Shown here piece after piece: positions 25,152 to 34,550 of a stretch of DNA of 64,000 bases (positions are counted from its first letter, which is position 1; each line of letters starts with the position of its first letter). Both the position numbers and the translations under genes were made by a program. The notes beneath the pieces were generated by a model. That model was given only the letters and a program-made list of their open reading frames with translations. It was not told where the DNA came from and made no database searches. Source of the stretch: Chitinophaga oryziterrae (GTDB taxonomy: Bacteria; Bacteroidota; Bacteroidia; Chitinophagales; Chitinophagaceae); NCBI RefSeq assembly GCF_009758125.1, contig NZ_WRXO01000002.1, positions 558,001 through 622,000 on the forward strand. Reading direction: 5' to 3'.

Positions 25152-25742
25152 ATGGCTGAATTTGTGATGTACTTTGAAATGGGATGGCAGCACATAGTGG
25201 CCTGGGACGGATATGATCATATATTGTTTATCATCGCCCTGTGTGCCATTTACGTGATGGAGGACTGGAAAAAAGTACTGGTGCTGGTAACGGCTTTCAC
25301 AATAGGACATTCAGTTACACTGGCATTGAGTGTAACAAACATCCTCCATATACCGACGAAGACGATAGAGTTCCTGATACCGGTTACAATATTTATTACG
25401 GCCTTTTCTAATGTGGTAAGAAAACAGGCCATTCCGGAGAAGATACAGCTTAACTACTTTTTTGCATTGTTTTTCGGATTGATCCATGGACTCGGGTTTT
25501 CCAGTTATCTGAAAAGTTTACTGGGTACACAAACGAATATAGTGGCTCCTTTGCTGGCCTTTAACCTGGGATTGGAGTTCGGACAGATGCTGGTCGTAAT
25601 GGGCATTTTACTGTTTACAGGCATTATTGTAAATATTACAGGTGTAAAACGCAGGGAATGGAATATCTTCCTTTCTGCGGCTATCTTCGGAATAGCAGTG
25701 ATGCTATCCATAGAACGGTTAAAAGATCTGATATCTAAGTAG
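25152..25742 (+). CDS. HupE/UreJ family integral membrane protein
   Basis: This 196-residue polytopic membrane protein has about six hydrophobic helices. It carries the family pattern GWDGYDHILF-like near the N-terminus (WQHIVAWDGYDHILF), with His and Asp positioned for metal binding, plus GLIHGLGFSS in a later helix. HupE and UreJ homologues have been linked to nickel or cobalt uptake, but Bacteroidota members of this type are uncharacterised. It is divergent from the DUF6702 gene with a 69-bp gap and precedes the M1 peptidase by 46 bp. Confidence 0.83.
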   Translation: MAEFVMYFEMGWQHIVAWDGYDHILFIIALCAIYVMEDWKKVLVLVTAFTIGHSVTLALSVTNILHIPTKTIEFLIPVTIFITAFSNVVRKQAIPEKIQLNYFFALFFGLIHGLGFSSYLKSLLGTQTNIVAPLLAFNLGLEFGQMLVVMGILLFTGIIVNITGVKRREWNIFLSAAIFGIAVMLSIERLKDLISK

Positions 25743-25788
25743 CTGGCTCAACCAACGGCTGTTTACCTTTTGAAATACAAATTTGTTT

Positions 25789-28110
25789 ATGAGAAAAAGA
25801 AGCTTGAAACTGGCGCTTGGCCTTTGTTGTATCACAGCAATGGCGAATGCGCAAAACCCGGGATCTAATCATGGTAACCGCTTTGAACAGCTGGGTACTA
25901 TGCTGGAAACCCCTAATATGTACCGTTCGGCCTCCGGCGCACCCGGACCAAAATACTGGCAGCAACGGGCCGATTACGATATCACCGCTACACTGGATGA
26001 TGAAAAGCAGAAGCTCACCGGTGCGGAAACGATCACTTACTACAATAACTCACCGGACCCGCTCACTTACCTGTGGTTACAACTGGATGAGAATGAACAC
26101 GATCCTAAAAGCGATAATAACAGTTTTGACGGCAGTGCTATGTCCGACAAAATGAATATGCGTAACCTTAGTGGTATCCTGGGACCAAGGACCGGTTTCG
26201 GTACCAATATCGTGAAACTGACGGATGAAAACGGGAAGGCATTGCCTTATACCATCAACCAGACGATGATGCGTATAGACCTGCCACAGACCCTGCAGCC
26301 AGGTCAGAAACTGCGCTTCAGGGTAGAGTGGTGGTACAACATCTCCGATCGTATGATTGAAGGTGGCCGTGGTGGTTATGAATACTTCCCGGAAGATAAG
26401 AACTACCTGTACACTATCACTCAATGGTATCCCCGCCTGGCGGTATATTCCGACTTCCAGGGATGGCAGAACAAGCAGTTCACCGGTCGTGGTGAGTTTG
26501 CACTGACTTTCGGCAATTTCCATGTGAGCATGAACGTACCTGCGGACCACATTCTGGGCGCTACCGGTGAATGTCAGAACTACAAAGATGTACTGACACC
26601 TGCGCAATTCCAGCGCTGGCAGCAGGCACAGACAGCTAAACAGCCTATAGAGATCGTAACCCTGGATGAAGCGAAAAAGTCGCTTGCAGGGCATGCTACC
26701 GCCCGTAAAACATGGGTGTATGAAGCGCAGAATGTACGCGACTTCGGTATGGTTGCTTCCCGCCGCCTGGTATGGGATGCAATGGCTGCCAATGTGGAAG
26801 GTAAAAAGGTGATGGCCATGTCTTACTACGGACCGGAAGCGTATCCTTTATACAACCGTTATTCTACCAAGGTAGTAGCGCATACGGTAAAATCTTACTC
26901 AAAGCATACGATCCCTTACCCTTATCCTGTCGCTATTTCTGTAGAAGCAGCGAATGGTATGGAATACCCGATGATCTGCTTTAACTATGGCCGTGCTGAA
27001 AAGGATGGTACTTATTCTGAAGCGACCAAAAACGGTATGATAGGCGTAATCATTCACGAAGTAGGGCATAACTTCTTCCCGATGATCGTGAACTCCGATG
27101 AACGTCAGTGGACATGGATGGATGAAGGGCTGAACACTTTCTGCCAGTTCCTGGCAGAGCAGGAGTGGGATAACAACTTCCCTTCCAACCGCGGACCTGC
27201 ATACAAAATTGCAGACTACATGAAGATGCCGAAAGATCAGCTGGAGCCTATCATGACCAACTCTGAGAACATTTCACAGTTTGGGCCAAATGCATATGCT
27301 AAACCGGCTACAGCGCTGAATATCCTTCGCGAAACAGTCATGGGCCGCGATCTGTTCGACTTTGCTTTCCGTGAATATGCACGTCGCTGGGCATTCAAAC
27401 ACCCAACACCAGCGGATTTGTTCCGTACAATGGAAGATGCTTCTGCAGTGGACCTGGATTGGTTCTGGCGTGGCTGGTTCTATGGAACCGAACCGGTAGA
27501 CATTGCTATCGACAGTGTGAAATGGTACCGTTTGGATACCAAGGACCCACAGGTAAGCAATCCGGAAGCAAAAGCGAAATATGACCGTAATGCAGATCAT
27601 ATCTCCCGTGCACGTAACCGTGCTGCCGGAGAGAAATTTGCGGTAGAGCAGGATACCAGCTTACAGGACTTCTACAGCAAATGGAACAGGTTCGATGTAA
27701 CGGATGAAGACAAAACCGCTTATAACAATCTGTATGCTGGTCTGAGCCCTGAAGAGAAGAAGCTGTACGATAGCAAAAAGAACTTCTATGAAGTGTCTTT
27801 TACTAACTTAGGCGGTCTGGTAATGCCACTCATTATTGAATGGACATATGCAGATGGTACTAAGGAGACAGACCGTATCTCTGCTTATATCTGGCGCCAC
27901 AATGAATCACAGGTAAAGAAAGTGTTTGCCAAGGATAAAGAGGTGGTAGCTATTAAATTAGATCCTTTACGTGAAACAGGAGATATTGATGAGGGGAATA
28001 ACAGCTGGCCAAGAGTAGCAGCACCTACCCGCTTTGAACTGTTTAAACAGCAGCAGAGCGTACGTGGGGCATCTGTAGGAGGTAATCCTATGCAGAAGGC
28101 TAAGAAATAA
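25789..28110 (+). CDS. M1 family zinc metallopeptidase, secreted
   Basis: The ATG at 25789 follows a weaker upstream TTG and gives 773 residues with a signal peptide ending at NAQNPG (about residue 22). The zinc site is His423-Glu-x-x-His427 in HEVGHNFFP with Glu446 in WMDEGLN. An exopeptidase-like GMEYP variant of the GxMEN motif is present. M1 enzymes remove N-terminal amino acids from peptides; this one should act outside the cytoplasm. A strong terminator follows at 28161. A HupE-peptidase pairing suggests one operon. Confidence 0.92.
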   Translation: MRKRSLKLALGLCCITAMANAQNPGSNHGNRFEQLGTMLETPNMYRSASGAPGPKYWQQRADYDITATLDDEKQKLTGAETITYYNNSPDPLTYLWLQLDENEHDPKSDNNSFDGSAMSDKMNMRNLSGILGPRTGFGTNIVKLTDENGKALPYTINQTMMRIDLPQTLQPGQKLRFRVEWWYNISDRMIEGGRGGYEYFPEDKNYLYTITQWYPRLAVYSDFQGWQNKQFTGRGEFALTFGNFHVSMNVPADHILGATGECQNYKDVLTPAQFQRWQQAQTAKQPIEIVTLDEAKKSLAGHATARKTWVYEAQNVRDFGMVASRRLVWDAMAANVEGKKVMAMSYYGPEAYPLYNRYSTKVVAHTVKSYSKHTIPYPYPVAISVEAANGMEYPMICFNYGRAEKDGTYSEATKNGMIGVIIHEVGHNFFPMIVNSDERQWTWMDEGLNTFCQFLAEQEWDNNFPSNRGPAYKIADYMKMPKDQLEPIMTNSENISQFGPNAYAKPATALNILRETVMGRDLFDFAFREYARRWAFKHPTPADLFRTMEDASAVDLDWFWRGWFYGTEPVDIAIDSVKWYRLDTKDPQVSNPEAKAKYDRNADHISRARNRAAGEKFAVEQDTSLQDFYSKWNRFDVTDEDKTAYNNLYAGLSPEEKKLYDSKKNFYEVSFTNLGGLVMPLIIEWTYADGTKETDRISAYIWRHNESQVKKVFAKDKEVVAIKLDPLRETGDIDEGNNSWPRVAAPTRFELFKQQQSVRGASVGGNPMQKAKK

Positions 28111-28160
28111 GGTCCTGAATTAAAGAGGCAATAAATAATCAGGCGAAGGCCTGTAAATAA

Positions 28161-28197
28161 AAAGAGGGTGTACTATTACTGGTACACCCTCTTTTAT
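28161..28197 (+). terminator. Intrinsic terminator of the M1 peptidase gene
   Basis: AAAGAGGGTGTA and TACACCCTCTTTT form a perfect 12-bp stem around a 10-nt loop, ending in a T run on the + strand, 50 bp after the peptidase stop. The stem's A run also allows function on the - strand. Confidence 0.9.
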
Positions 28198-28218
28198 GTC
28201 TGGAAACAGTAACAAAAC

Positions 28219-28253
28219 AGTAATTGAACAGGATTATCCTCCGTTCAATTACT
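28219..28253 (-). terminator. Inverted repeat, likely terminator of the SPFH-Arc operon
   Basis: The arms AGTAATTGAAC (28219-28229) and GTTCAATTACT (28243-28253) are perfect complements and the stem extends inwards past a two-base bulge. On the minus strand it lies 53 nt after the Arc-family stop and is followed by a T-rich stretch, so it probably ends that operon. Confidence 0.6.
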
Positions 28254-28305
28254 ATTCAGAAGCCGTTCAAGAGCTATTCGGAAACTATTAAGAGTATATA
28301 AGTTC

Positions 28306-28488
28306 CTACTTCTTCTCAGGTTTGCCCTTATCTGGCGTTTTAACGGCCCTTCCGGCCTCTTTTAGTGCACGGTTGATTAACCATTCCATCTGGCCATTAA
28401 CGCTCCTGAATTCGTCCGCAGCCCATTTTTCAATGGCTTCGAATGTGGGGGCATCAATCCTTACTACAAATGTTTTCTTCTCTGCCAT
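28306..28488 (-). CDS. Arc-family ribbon-helix-helix DNA-binding protein
   Basis: This 60-residue protein has the Arc/MetJ-type pattern: beta strand KTFVVRIDAPTFEAI, then two helices (EKWAADEFRSVNGQMEWLINRAL). The VNGQMEWLINRALK stretch is the Arc helix B signature. The C-terminus is a basic tail. Ribbon-helix-helix proteins bind palindromic operators as dimers through the N-terminal strand. It follows the SPFH gene by 13 bp on the same strand, and a palindrome sits over that operon's promoter, which suggests autorepression. Confidence 0.88.
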   Translation of the reverse strand: MAEKKTFVVRIDAPTFEAIEKWAADEFRSVNGQMEWLINRALKEAGRAVKTPDKGKPEKK

Positions 28489-28501
28489 AAGCCGTTTATA
28501 A

Positions 28502-29371
28502 TTACTGGTGCAGCGTGCCGGTATTCACTACAGGAGTTACTTTGGAATCTCCGCAAAGTACTACCAGCAAATTGGATACCATTGCTGCCTTACGTTCTTC
28601 ATCCAGTATAATGATCTGTTTTTCAGACAATCTGGCCAATGCCATTTCCACCATACCTACCGCACCTTCCACGATCTTGGAACGGGCGGCTACTATAGCT
28701 GTGGCCTGCTGGCGCTGTAGCATGGCGCCTGCAATCTCAGGCGCATAGGCCAGGTGACTGATCCTTGCTTCCAGTACGGAAATACCAGCCGGAGCAAGGC
28801 GTTCGTTCAGTTCTTTTTCCAGCATTTCATTTACCTTATCACCACCATCGCGCAGGGTGATATCGGCCGATTCATCTTCCATGATATCGTACGCATAACT
28901 TACTGCCAGGTGGCGCACTGCTGCTTCACTTTGTACATTTACGTACTGCTGGAAGTTGGATACCTCGAAAGAGGCTTTGTAGGTATCACTTACGCGCCAT
29001 ACAATTACAGCGGCTATTTCGATGGGGTTACCCAGTTTATCATTCACTTTTAACTGCTGTCCGTTCAGGTTCTGAGACCTTAATGAGAGGCTGGCAGAAC
29101 TATACAGGGGATTTACCCATAACAGACCGTTTTCTTTCACAGAACCGGTGTATTTACCAAAGAAGGTGAGTACACGGGCATGGTTGGGATTTACTATTAT
29201 GATCCCTTTCACTTCAAAAAAGAATACGATAAACAATAGTATGGCCGTCCAAAGGAACTTCAGGTCGCCTGTCACACTCATTAAGATAAACATGTAAACA
29301 GCTAAAGGCAGGGTAATAATGGCGACTACAAGTGCCAGGTAGCCGGAGAAGGGTTTAAGAATCTTTTCCAT
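28502..29371 (-). CDS. SPFH/band 7 (stomatin-like) membrane protein
   Basis: This 289-residue protein has two N-terminal membrane helices (about 13-33 and 38-58), then an SPFH/band 7 domain starting [23 protein letters not shown] and a C-terminal helical region rich in Ala/Glu. SPFH proteins form oligomeric membrane scaffolds that modulate membrane proteases or domains. No NfeD-type or FtsH gene is next to it; the partner is the Arc-family gene. Whether it senses membrane state is unknown. Confidence 0.9.
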   Translation of the reverse strand: MEKILKPFSGYLALVVAIITLPLAVYMFILMSVTGDLKFLWTAILLFIVFFFEVKGIIIVNPNHARVLTFFGKYTGSVKENGLLWVNPLYSSASLSLRSQNLNGQQLKVNDKLGNPIEIAAVIVWRVSDTYKASFEVSNFQQYVNVQSEAAVRHLAVSYAYDIMEDESADITLRDGGDKVNEMLEKELNERLAPAGISVLEARISHLAYAPEIAGAMLQRQQATAIVAARSKIVEGAVGMVEMALARLSEKQIIILDEERKAAMVSNLLVVLCGDSKVTPVVNTGTLHQ

Positions 29372-29382
29372 AAAGGTTTTAA

Positions 29383-29409
29383 TTTGATATCAATATGATA
29401 TCAAAAGTA
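29383..29409 (-). promoter_or_regulatory. Promoter with overlapping palindromic operator for SPFH-Arc
   Basis: TTTGATATC (29383-29391) and GATATCAAA (29397-29405) are perfect inverted repeats with a 5-nt spacer. On the minus strand TACTTTTG (29409-29402) matches the Bacteroidota -7 element TAnnTTTG, so the palindrome covers the -7 box and the expected start site. The start codon is only 11 nt further. This is a good position for repression, probably by the Arc-family protein of the same operon. Confidence 0.65.
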
Positions 29410-29430
29410 ATCAAATTAATTGAACCGGAA

Positions 29431-29513
29431 AACTTAGTTTTTGGGTGCAGGGAGAAGCCCTGCAAAACCCCTTCATTTTTTGGTGAGGGTGCGAAGCACC
29501 TTCACCAAAAAAT
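29431..29513 (+). repeat. Dispersed double-hairpin repeat, copy 2
   Basis: This copy is related to those at 5127 and 41511. It has AACTTAGTTT at the left, then GCAGGG/CCCTGC forming a small hairpin, then a main hairpin with perfect 18-nt arms at 29475-29492 and 29496-29513 around a GAA loop. It lies between the SPFH promoter and the terminator of the SusC/SusD operon, not inside a gene. Confidence 0.8.
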
Positions 29514-29523
29514 CAAAACAGAA

Positions 29524-29549
29524 AAGCCGGACCTCGATAGGCCCGGCTT
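29524..29549 (-). terminator. Terminator of the SusC/SusD operon
   Basis: AAGCCGG (29524-29530) and CCGGCTT (29543-29549) form a GC-rich stem. On the minus strand the stem is followed by a T-rich run (reverse complement of ACAGAAAA). It lies 50 nt past the SusD stop. Confidence 0.75.
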
Positions 29550-29598
29550 GTTATTTGCTGCTTTTTATAGCGGTATTGATGGCTATATAAAATCTTTG

Positions 29599-31185
29599 TT
29601 ACTGCTTATCCCACCATACAGGTGTCATAAGGCTATTAGACCCCTGTCTTGAAATAGCTGACTGGTAATTGGTAGGATTAGATGCTGCTTCCGAAGAAGG
29701 GTACAGCATTCTGCGGGGTATCTGACCTCCCGTAGCATTCCCCACATAATTTACAGGTACCAGCGCCGGGTAACCGCTCCTGCGCCAGTTGGACCATGCT
29801 TCGTACCAGTCCAGCAGACAGGCGGCCCAATACTGGGTATTGATCTGGTTGTAACCGTCAGCGTCCACATAAGGGTGGGCTGTTAAATATGTTTGTATCG
29901 CTGCGCTGCTGATAGTAGCGCTGGCGTCGTATTGTACAAATTGTTCCATGGCAGCAGTTACACCGGCATTATAATGTGTCTGTGCATCTGCACCCACTGC
30001 CCATCCTCTCTTTGCCGCTTCTGCCAGTAACAGTTCTGTTTGCGCATAAGTAACCAGGAAAGTAGGTCCGTTCAGTTTCAGCAGGATATTTTTATTAAGG
30101 ATAGAATACCTCTTCAGATCTCCCGGATAATCAGGTGCTTTGGATATATCTGTAGTGCTGCCGGAACCATTCTGGTCGTAGCCGTTTGGCATACCTAACT
30201 GGTCGGAAGGCAGTGTGCTGCCGGTAGCAGGAACGATGGCTGTAAATGCCAGACGGGGATCGTTGTTTGTTTGCAGGAAGTCTACAAATGTTTTACCCAG
30301 ACTGGCCTGTCCTGGATCGGCGGTAGCATTCCATTCGCCGGAAAGAATGTTACTCACCCTGTTAACGGTAAGTCTTCCACCAGATGCATCGTGCAGGATA
30401 TAAGCATTCTCTGCGTTGGATGATATCACGCCGCCGGTATAGGCTTTCTCTACCCATTTTTGTGCAGTACCGGCATCTATTTTGGTAAGGCGCATCGCAA
30501 TACGCAACATCAGAGAGTAAGCCAGCTTTTTCCAGTTGTTTACGATTTGTGTAGCAGGTACTGAACCACCTTTGTTGTAGATGAGGTCTCCCTGACCAGG
30601 TACTGGTTTGAACGCATCCAGCGCTGCTGCCGCTTCATCCAGTTCTTTCAGCATATCCAGGATGATGGCCTGTTGTGCATCATATTTGGGAGTGGATATA
30701 GAACTGGCATAACCAAGACCCGCTTCTGAATAAGGGATATCCCCATAGATATCAGACAGGCGGTGGAAGATCATTACACGGGTTATACGACTGATGTGAT
30801 AGAGGTTTGTCAGGTAAGGGTTACCATTGGTAACATGCAATACATCTGCGATGTATTTTATCTGATCAAGATATGCACGCTCAAAATAAGAACTGGCCCA
30901 TCCATCATTCTGCATGTATTTGTCACCGGCATACCAGGTAATATTGGATAACTGCTGCATCATCATACCGCAGTAGATGATGTTTACACGCCATGTATCA
31001 TAGCTGAAATCACTGTTACCGGTATATTCCAGCAATGCACGGGAAAAATTATATTCCGGTACGCCACTTTGTTCACTGGATTTATTTTTATCCGTATTAA
31101 TATCATCAAAATTCTTTGTACAGGCCGGCATGATCATCATCACCGGAACAGACAACGCCATTATTATTTTATGAAGAGATTTCAT
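29599..31185 (-). CDS. SusD/RagB family nutrient-binding lipoprotein (second pair)
   Basis: This 528-residue protein has a lipoprotein signal (MMIMPAC, Cys22) and the SusD pattern: helical repeats and a C-terminal YEAWSNWRRSGYP block followed by RRMLYPSSE, as in the SusD-like family. It should bind ligand at the cell surface with the TonB-dependent receptor encoded 19 bp upstream. Ligand cannot be read from sequence; there is no glycoside hydrolase or peptidase gene in the operon. Confidence 0.9.
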   Translation of the reverse strand: MKSLHKIIMALSVPVMMIMPACTKNFDDINTDKNKSSEQSGVPEYNFSRALLEYTGNSDFSYDTWRVNIIYCGMMMQQLSNITWYAGDKYMQNDGWASSYFERAYLDQIKYIADVLHVTNGNPYLTNLYHISRITRVMIFHRLSDIYGDIPYSEAGLGYASSISTPKYDAQQAIILDMLKELDEAAAALDAFKPVPGQGDLIYNKGGSVPATQIVNNWKKLAYSLMLRIAMRLTKIDAGTAQKWVEKAYTGGVISSNAENAYILHDASGGRLTVNRVSNILSGEWNATADPGQASLGKTFVDFLQTNNDPRLAFTAIVPATGSTLPSDQLGMPNGYDQNGSGSTTDISKAPDYPGDLKRYSILNKNILLKLNGPTFLVTYAQTELLLAEAAKRGWAVGADAQTHYNAGVTAAMEQFVQYDASATISSAAIQTYLTAHPYVDADGYNQINTQYWAACLLDWYEAWSNWRRSGYPALVPVNYVGNATGGQIPRRMLYPSSEAASNPTNYQSAISRQGSNSLMTPVWWDKQ

Positions 31186-31204
31186 GATGTTGGATTTAGG
31201 ATGA

Positions 31205-34200
31205 TCAGAATTTAACGTTCAGATTAAGACCAAAAGACTTGCTGGTAGGTAAACCTGCGTATTCAAGTCCCTGTGCATTTGCATTACTGTAATTGGATTC
31301 AGGATCAATGTTAGGCGTGGACTTCTTGATGTAGAAGAGATTACGGCCAACCAGGGAAACACTTAATCCATGCAGCTTGTTATGCAACATGCTGTTGTTG
31401 AAATCATAGGTAAGACTTACAGATCTGAACTTGATGAAATCTGTTTTGTATACATGCAGTGCAGAGATAGTAGCCAGTTGGGTGTAGTAAGTCTGTGCAT
31501 CTATTGTATTGGTAACAGGTGTTCCTTCGTCTGTTACACCTGTTACTACTATACCACCTTCACGTCCCGGAAGGGTTTCTTTCTGTAATCCGTATTGGTA
31601 AGCTCTTGCATTGGTACCGGAATATATTTTGCCACCTGATTTGAAATCTATCAGGAAGGAGAGATGCAGATTTTTGTAGGAGATAATGTTATTCCATCCA
31701 CCTGTTAAAGGGGCTACACCAGAACCTTTTGCCACAAGTGCATCCGTACGTTGGGGTAATCCGGATGAATTTACTACCAGGTTGCCTTTGGTATCACGCT
31801 TGAAATCATATACCATGATCTGTGCAAAAGGCAATCCTACTACCTGGTTGATATAAGCGCCTTCGGTACGCGACTCTCCGTCTGTTACCAGCATGGATGT
31901 CTGGCCTTCTGCTAACTGCAACACTTTGTTATTGTTGCTGGCAATATTGATGCTGGTAGTCCAGGTAATATCAGGTGTTTTCACCGGCATACCACCTATC
32001 AGTAATTCAATTCCTTTATTTTCCAGTTTACCTACGTTTACAATGGCACTGGAATAACCGGAACCGAGGGAAACGGTAGCAGAAACGATGTCGTTGGAGA
32101 TTTGTTTATTGTACCAGCTAAAGTCTGCAAATAAGCGGTTGTTGAACATTTTCAGTTCGATACCTGTTTCTATTTCCTTTGCTTTTAAAGGTTTCAGCTT
32201 TTTATTGGGGATTTCACTGCTGATATCACCCAATGGTACACCATTGATTGTACTACCCAGTGTGGTGTAATACAGTTTGGTTTTATATTCATCGGCGTCA
32301 CCTCCTACCTGTGCATAACCCGCTCTTATTTTACCGAAACTCAGCCAGTGTGCCCTCAGTGTTTCGGAGAAGATATAGGAGAGGTTGGCAGATGGATAGT
32401 TGTATGAATTATTCTGCAATGGTAAAGTAGAACTCCAGTCGTTACGGTCTGTTAAGTTCAGGTATATTGTGTTTTGCCATCCCAGTTCCAGTGAACCATA
32501 TACAGAGTGGATTTCTCTTCTGCTGTCTGTGATCGTACTGTTTTTTGTGCTGGCCGTAGAAGGATTATATACAAAGGGGAAAGCAAATCCTGAAGCATTC
32601 ACATCATTCGTCTTATCTGTTTTCTTTAACAGGTTGGCCCCTGCGTTAAAGTTCAGTTGTAAGGAACTGGTGAGGTCTTTTTCGATGCCTAGTAATACGT
32701 CTGCATTCATTTCATTGAACTGACGGTTACGTTCCATTTCCAGGCGACCGTTAGGGAGATAAGCCGTACCGGTAGGCGTGATGGAAGTAGCGTTAAAGCC
32801 AAAATAATCATTGGTAACACGGCCTTGAATATATAACCAGGAGAAAGGAGCATACTTCAGACTGGTAACGCCCAGTACGCGGTTTTTCTCTGTGTTGCTT
32901 ATAAAACGGTTAGCTGCAAAGTAAGGGTTAGTGGTGAACAGGTCAGTACTGTACACTATTTCATTTCCCTGCGGATCAGCACCCGGAGCCAGGTAATCAG
33001 CCTTTACGTTTGCAGGAAGGAATGCAATACCATAGTTGCCATTACCAGGAGCATCGCTGAGGTTAGAGCGGTTGTTGGCGATCTCTTTTACATAGGTCAC
33101 ATTTGTTTGTCCACTCCATTTTTCAGATAATTTATAATTCAGGTCCAGGTTAATGTTGTCGCGGAAGTAACGGGTATTGGGATAAATACCGCTGCTGCGC
33201 AAATCGCCTGCAGCTACCCGGTAAGTGGTTTTGCCGTTACCGCCGGAAACAGACAGTGTATTACTGAAGGTGGCACCTGTTTTGTAAAAATCTTTGAGGT
33301 GATTACCCTGTTTGGAATAAGGGTGTAACTGGCCGTCGAATAATGTAGTCTGGGAGCCGTCGAGTTTCGAACCAAAGCTTTGTAATCCGCTGCTGAGTGC
33401 AGATGCTTTATCTGAAGGTTTGACGCCTTTCAGCCCCTGTCCGTATACTTCCTGAAAGTCCAGGAAATCGTTCACTTTATCTATTGAAATGTTACTGTTC
33501 AATTCTACGGCCATTTGACCCGACTTACCGGATTTAGTGGTGATCAGGATTACACCGTTAATACCACGCTGACCGTATAATGCAGATGCAGCACCACCTT
33601 TCAGTACGGTCATTTCTTCAATATCATCAGGATTGATGCTGGAGATGCCATCACCAAGGTCTGCACCGCCGTACTTCTTAGCGGAACCCAGGTTGTCATT
33701 ATTCATCTGGATACCGTTCACTACATATAAGGGCTGGTTGTTACGGTTTAAAGAGGAGTTACCCCTGATAGTGATACGGGAAGAACCACCGGGGCCGGTA
33801 GAGGGAGGGGTACTGTTTACACCGGCAATGCGGCCTTCCAGTGAATTGGCCACGCTTATTTCGCGTGCTTTGGTAAGATCTGCACCCTGAATAGTGGATA
33901 CAGCATAACCGTTACTACGGGCTTTTCTTCGTATGCCCAATGCAGTTACTACCAGTTCGTTCAGGCCCCTGATATCTCTTTCAAGTATCGTGCTGATAAC
34001 GCCTTGTGTGTTTACAATAATTTCCTGGGGGATGTAACCAACATAGGTGAAAACTATTACGTCTCCGGCATCGGCAGGGATCAGGTAAAAACCGTTGTCA
34101 TCAGTTTTTGTTCCCCTGTTACTGTTCTTGATAGCAACAGTAACGCCTGGGATGGGGTATCCTTTTACATCGCGGACCGTACCTGTAATGTCGCGCTGGG

Positions 34201-34324
34201 GCAACACCTTGTTCAATAACGGAGAAGTTCCGGCGGTGGCAACCTGTGTGCCACCTGCAAGCATCAGTAACAGCATGATACCTGCTGCACTGCACGCTTT
34301 TCTAACGTGTAATGTACGTTTCAT
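31205..34324 (-). CDS. SusC/RagA family TonB-dependent outer membrane receptor (second pair)
   Basis: This 1039-residue receptor has a signal peptide, a carboxypeptidase-D-like regulatory domain (DITGTVRDVKGYPIPGV), a plug domain (ELVVTALGIRRKARS) and a C-terminal beta barrel ending in an aromatic residue (NVKF). It lacks the N-terminal STN domain found in the receptor of the first pair, so it should not signal to the FecR anti-sigma. It imports a ligand captured by the adjacent SusD. Confidence 0.92.
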   Translation of the reverse strand: MKRTLHVRKACSAAGIMLLLMLAGGTQVATAGTSPLLNKVLPQRDITGTVRDVKGYPIPGVTVAIKNSNRGTKTDDNGFYLIPADAGDVIVFTYVGYIPQEIIVNTQGVISTILERDIRGLNELVVTALGIRRKARSNGYAVSTIQGADLTKAREISVANSLEGRIAGVNSTPPSTGPGGSSRITIRGNSSLNRNNQPLYVVNGIQMNNDNLGSAKKYGGADLGDGISSINPDDIEEMTVLKGGAASALYGQRGINGVILITTKSGKSGQMAVELNSNISIDKVNDFLDFQEVYGQGLKGVKPSDKASALSSGLQSFGSKLDGSQTTLFDGQLHPYSKQGNHLKDFYKTGATFSNTLSVSGGNGKTTYRVAAGDLRSSGIYPNTRYFRDNINLDLNYKLSEKWSGQTNVTYVKEIANNRSNLSDAPGNGNYGIAFLPANVKADYLAPGADPQGNEIVYSTDLFTTNPYFAANRFISNTEKNRVLGVTSLKYAPFSWLYIQGRVTNDYFGFNATSITPTGTAYLPNGRLEMERNRQFNEMNADVLLGIEKDLTSSLQLNFNAGANLLKKTDKTNDVNASGFAFPFVYNPSTASTKNSTITDSRREIHSVYGSLELGWQNTIYLNLTDRNDWSSTLPLQNNSYNYPSANLSYIFSETLRAHWLSFGKIRAGYAQVGGDADEYKTKLYYTTLGSTINGVPLGDISSEIPNKKLKPLKAKEIETGIELKMFNNRLFADFSWYNKQISNDIVSATVSLGSGYSSAIVNVGKLENKGIELLIGGMPVKTPDITWTTSINIASNNNKVLQLAEGQTSMLVTDGESRTEGAYINQVVGLPFAQIMVYDFKRDTKGNLVVNSSGLPQRTDALVAKGSGVAPLTGGWNNIISYKNLHLSFLIDFKSGGKIYSGTNARAYQYGLQKETLPGREGGIVVTGVTDEGTPVTNTIDAQTYYTQLATISALHVYKTDFIKFRSVSLTYDFNNSMLHNKLHGLSVSLVGRNLFYIKKSTPNIDPESNYSNANAQGLEYAGLPTSKSFGLNLNVKF

Positions 34325-34550
34325 AGATACTGCTTTAAATAGTTAGAGATTAAGTAGCCCATAGTAATAGCAGCTGGATATAGTTATACATCCATTCATT
34401 CCGGAGAAGCGTGTTTCCTTTTTTTTGATTGATATTATTACCTCGTGTTTACGCTATCTTGTCCCGCGTGTCTTAACAAGTGTTTTTTACTATGCGCATA
34501 TTGAGATGTCGTGCTGAAATTAAAATAGTACCACGCTGAGAGAAAAAAAA
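34325..34550. other. Intergenic gap between the two SusC/SusD pairs
   Basis: This gap of 226 bp separates the first SusD from the second SusC. I saw no good match to the -7 element on the minus strand and no clear hairpin. The second pair may be read through from the first or use a promoter I could not recognise. Confidence 0.4.
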
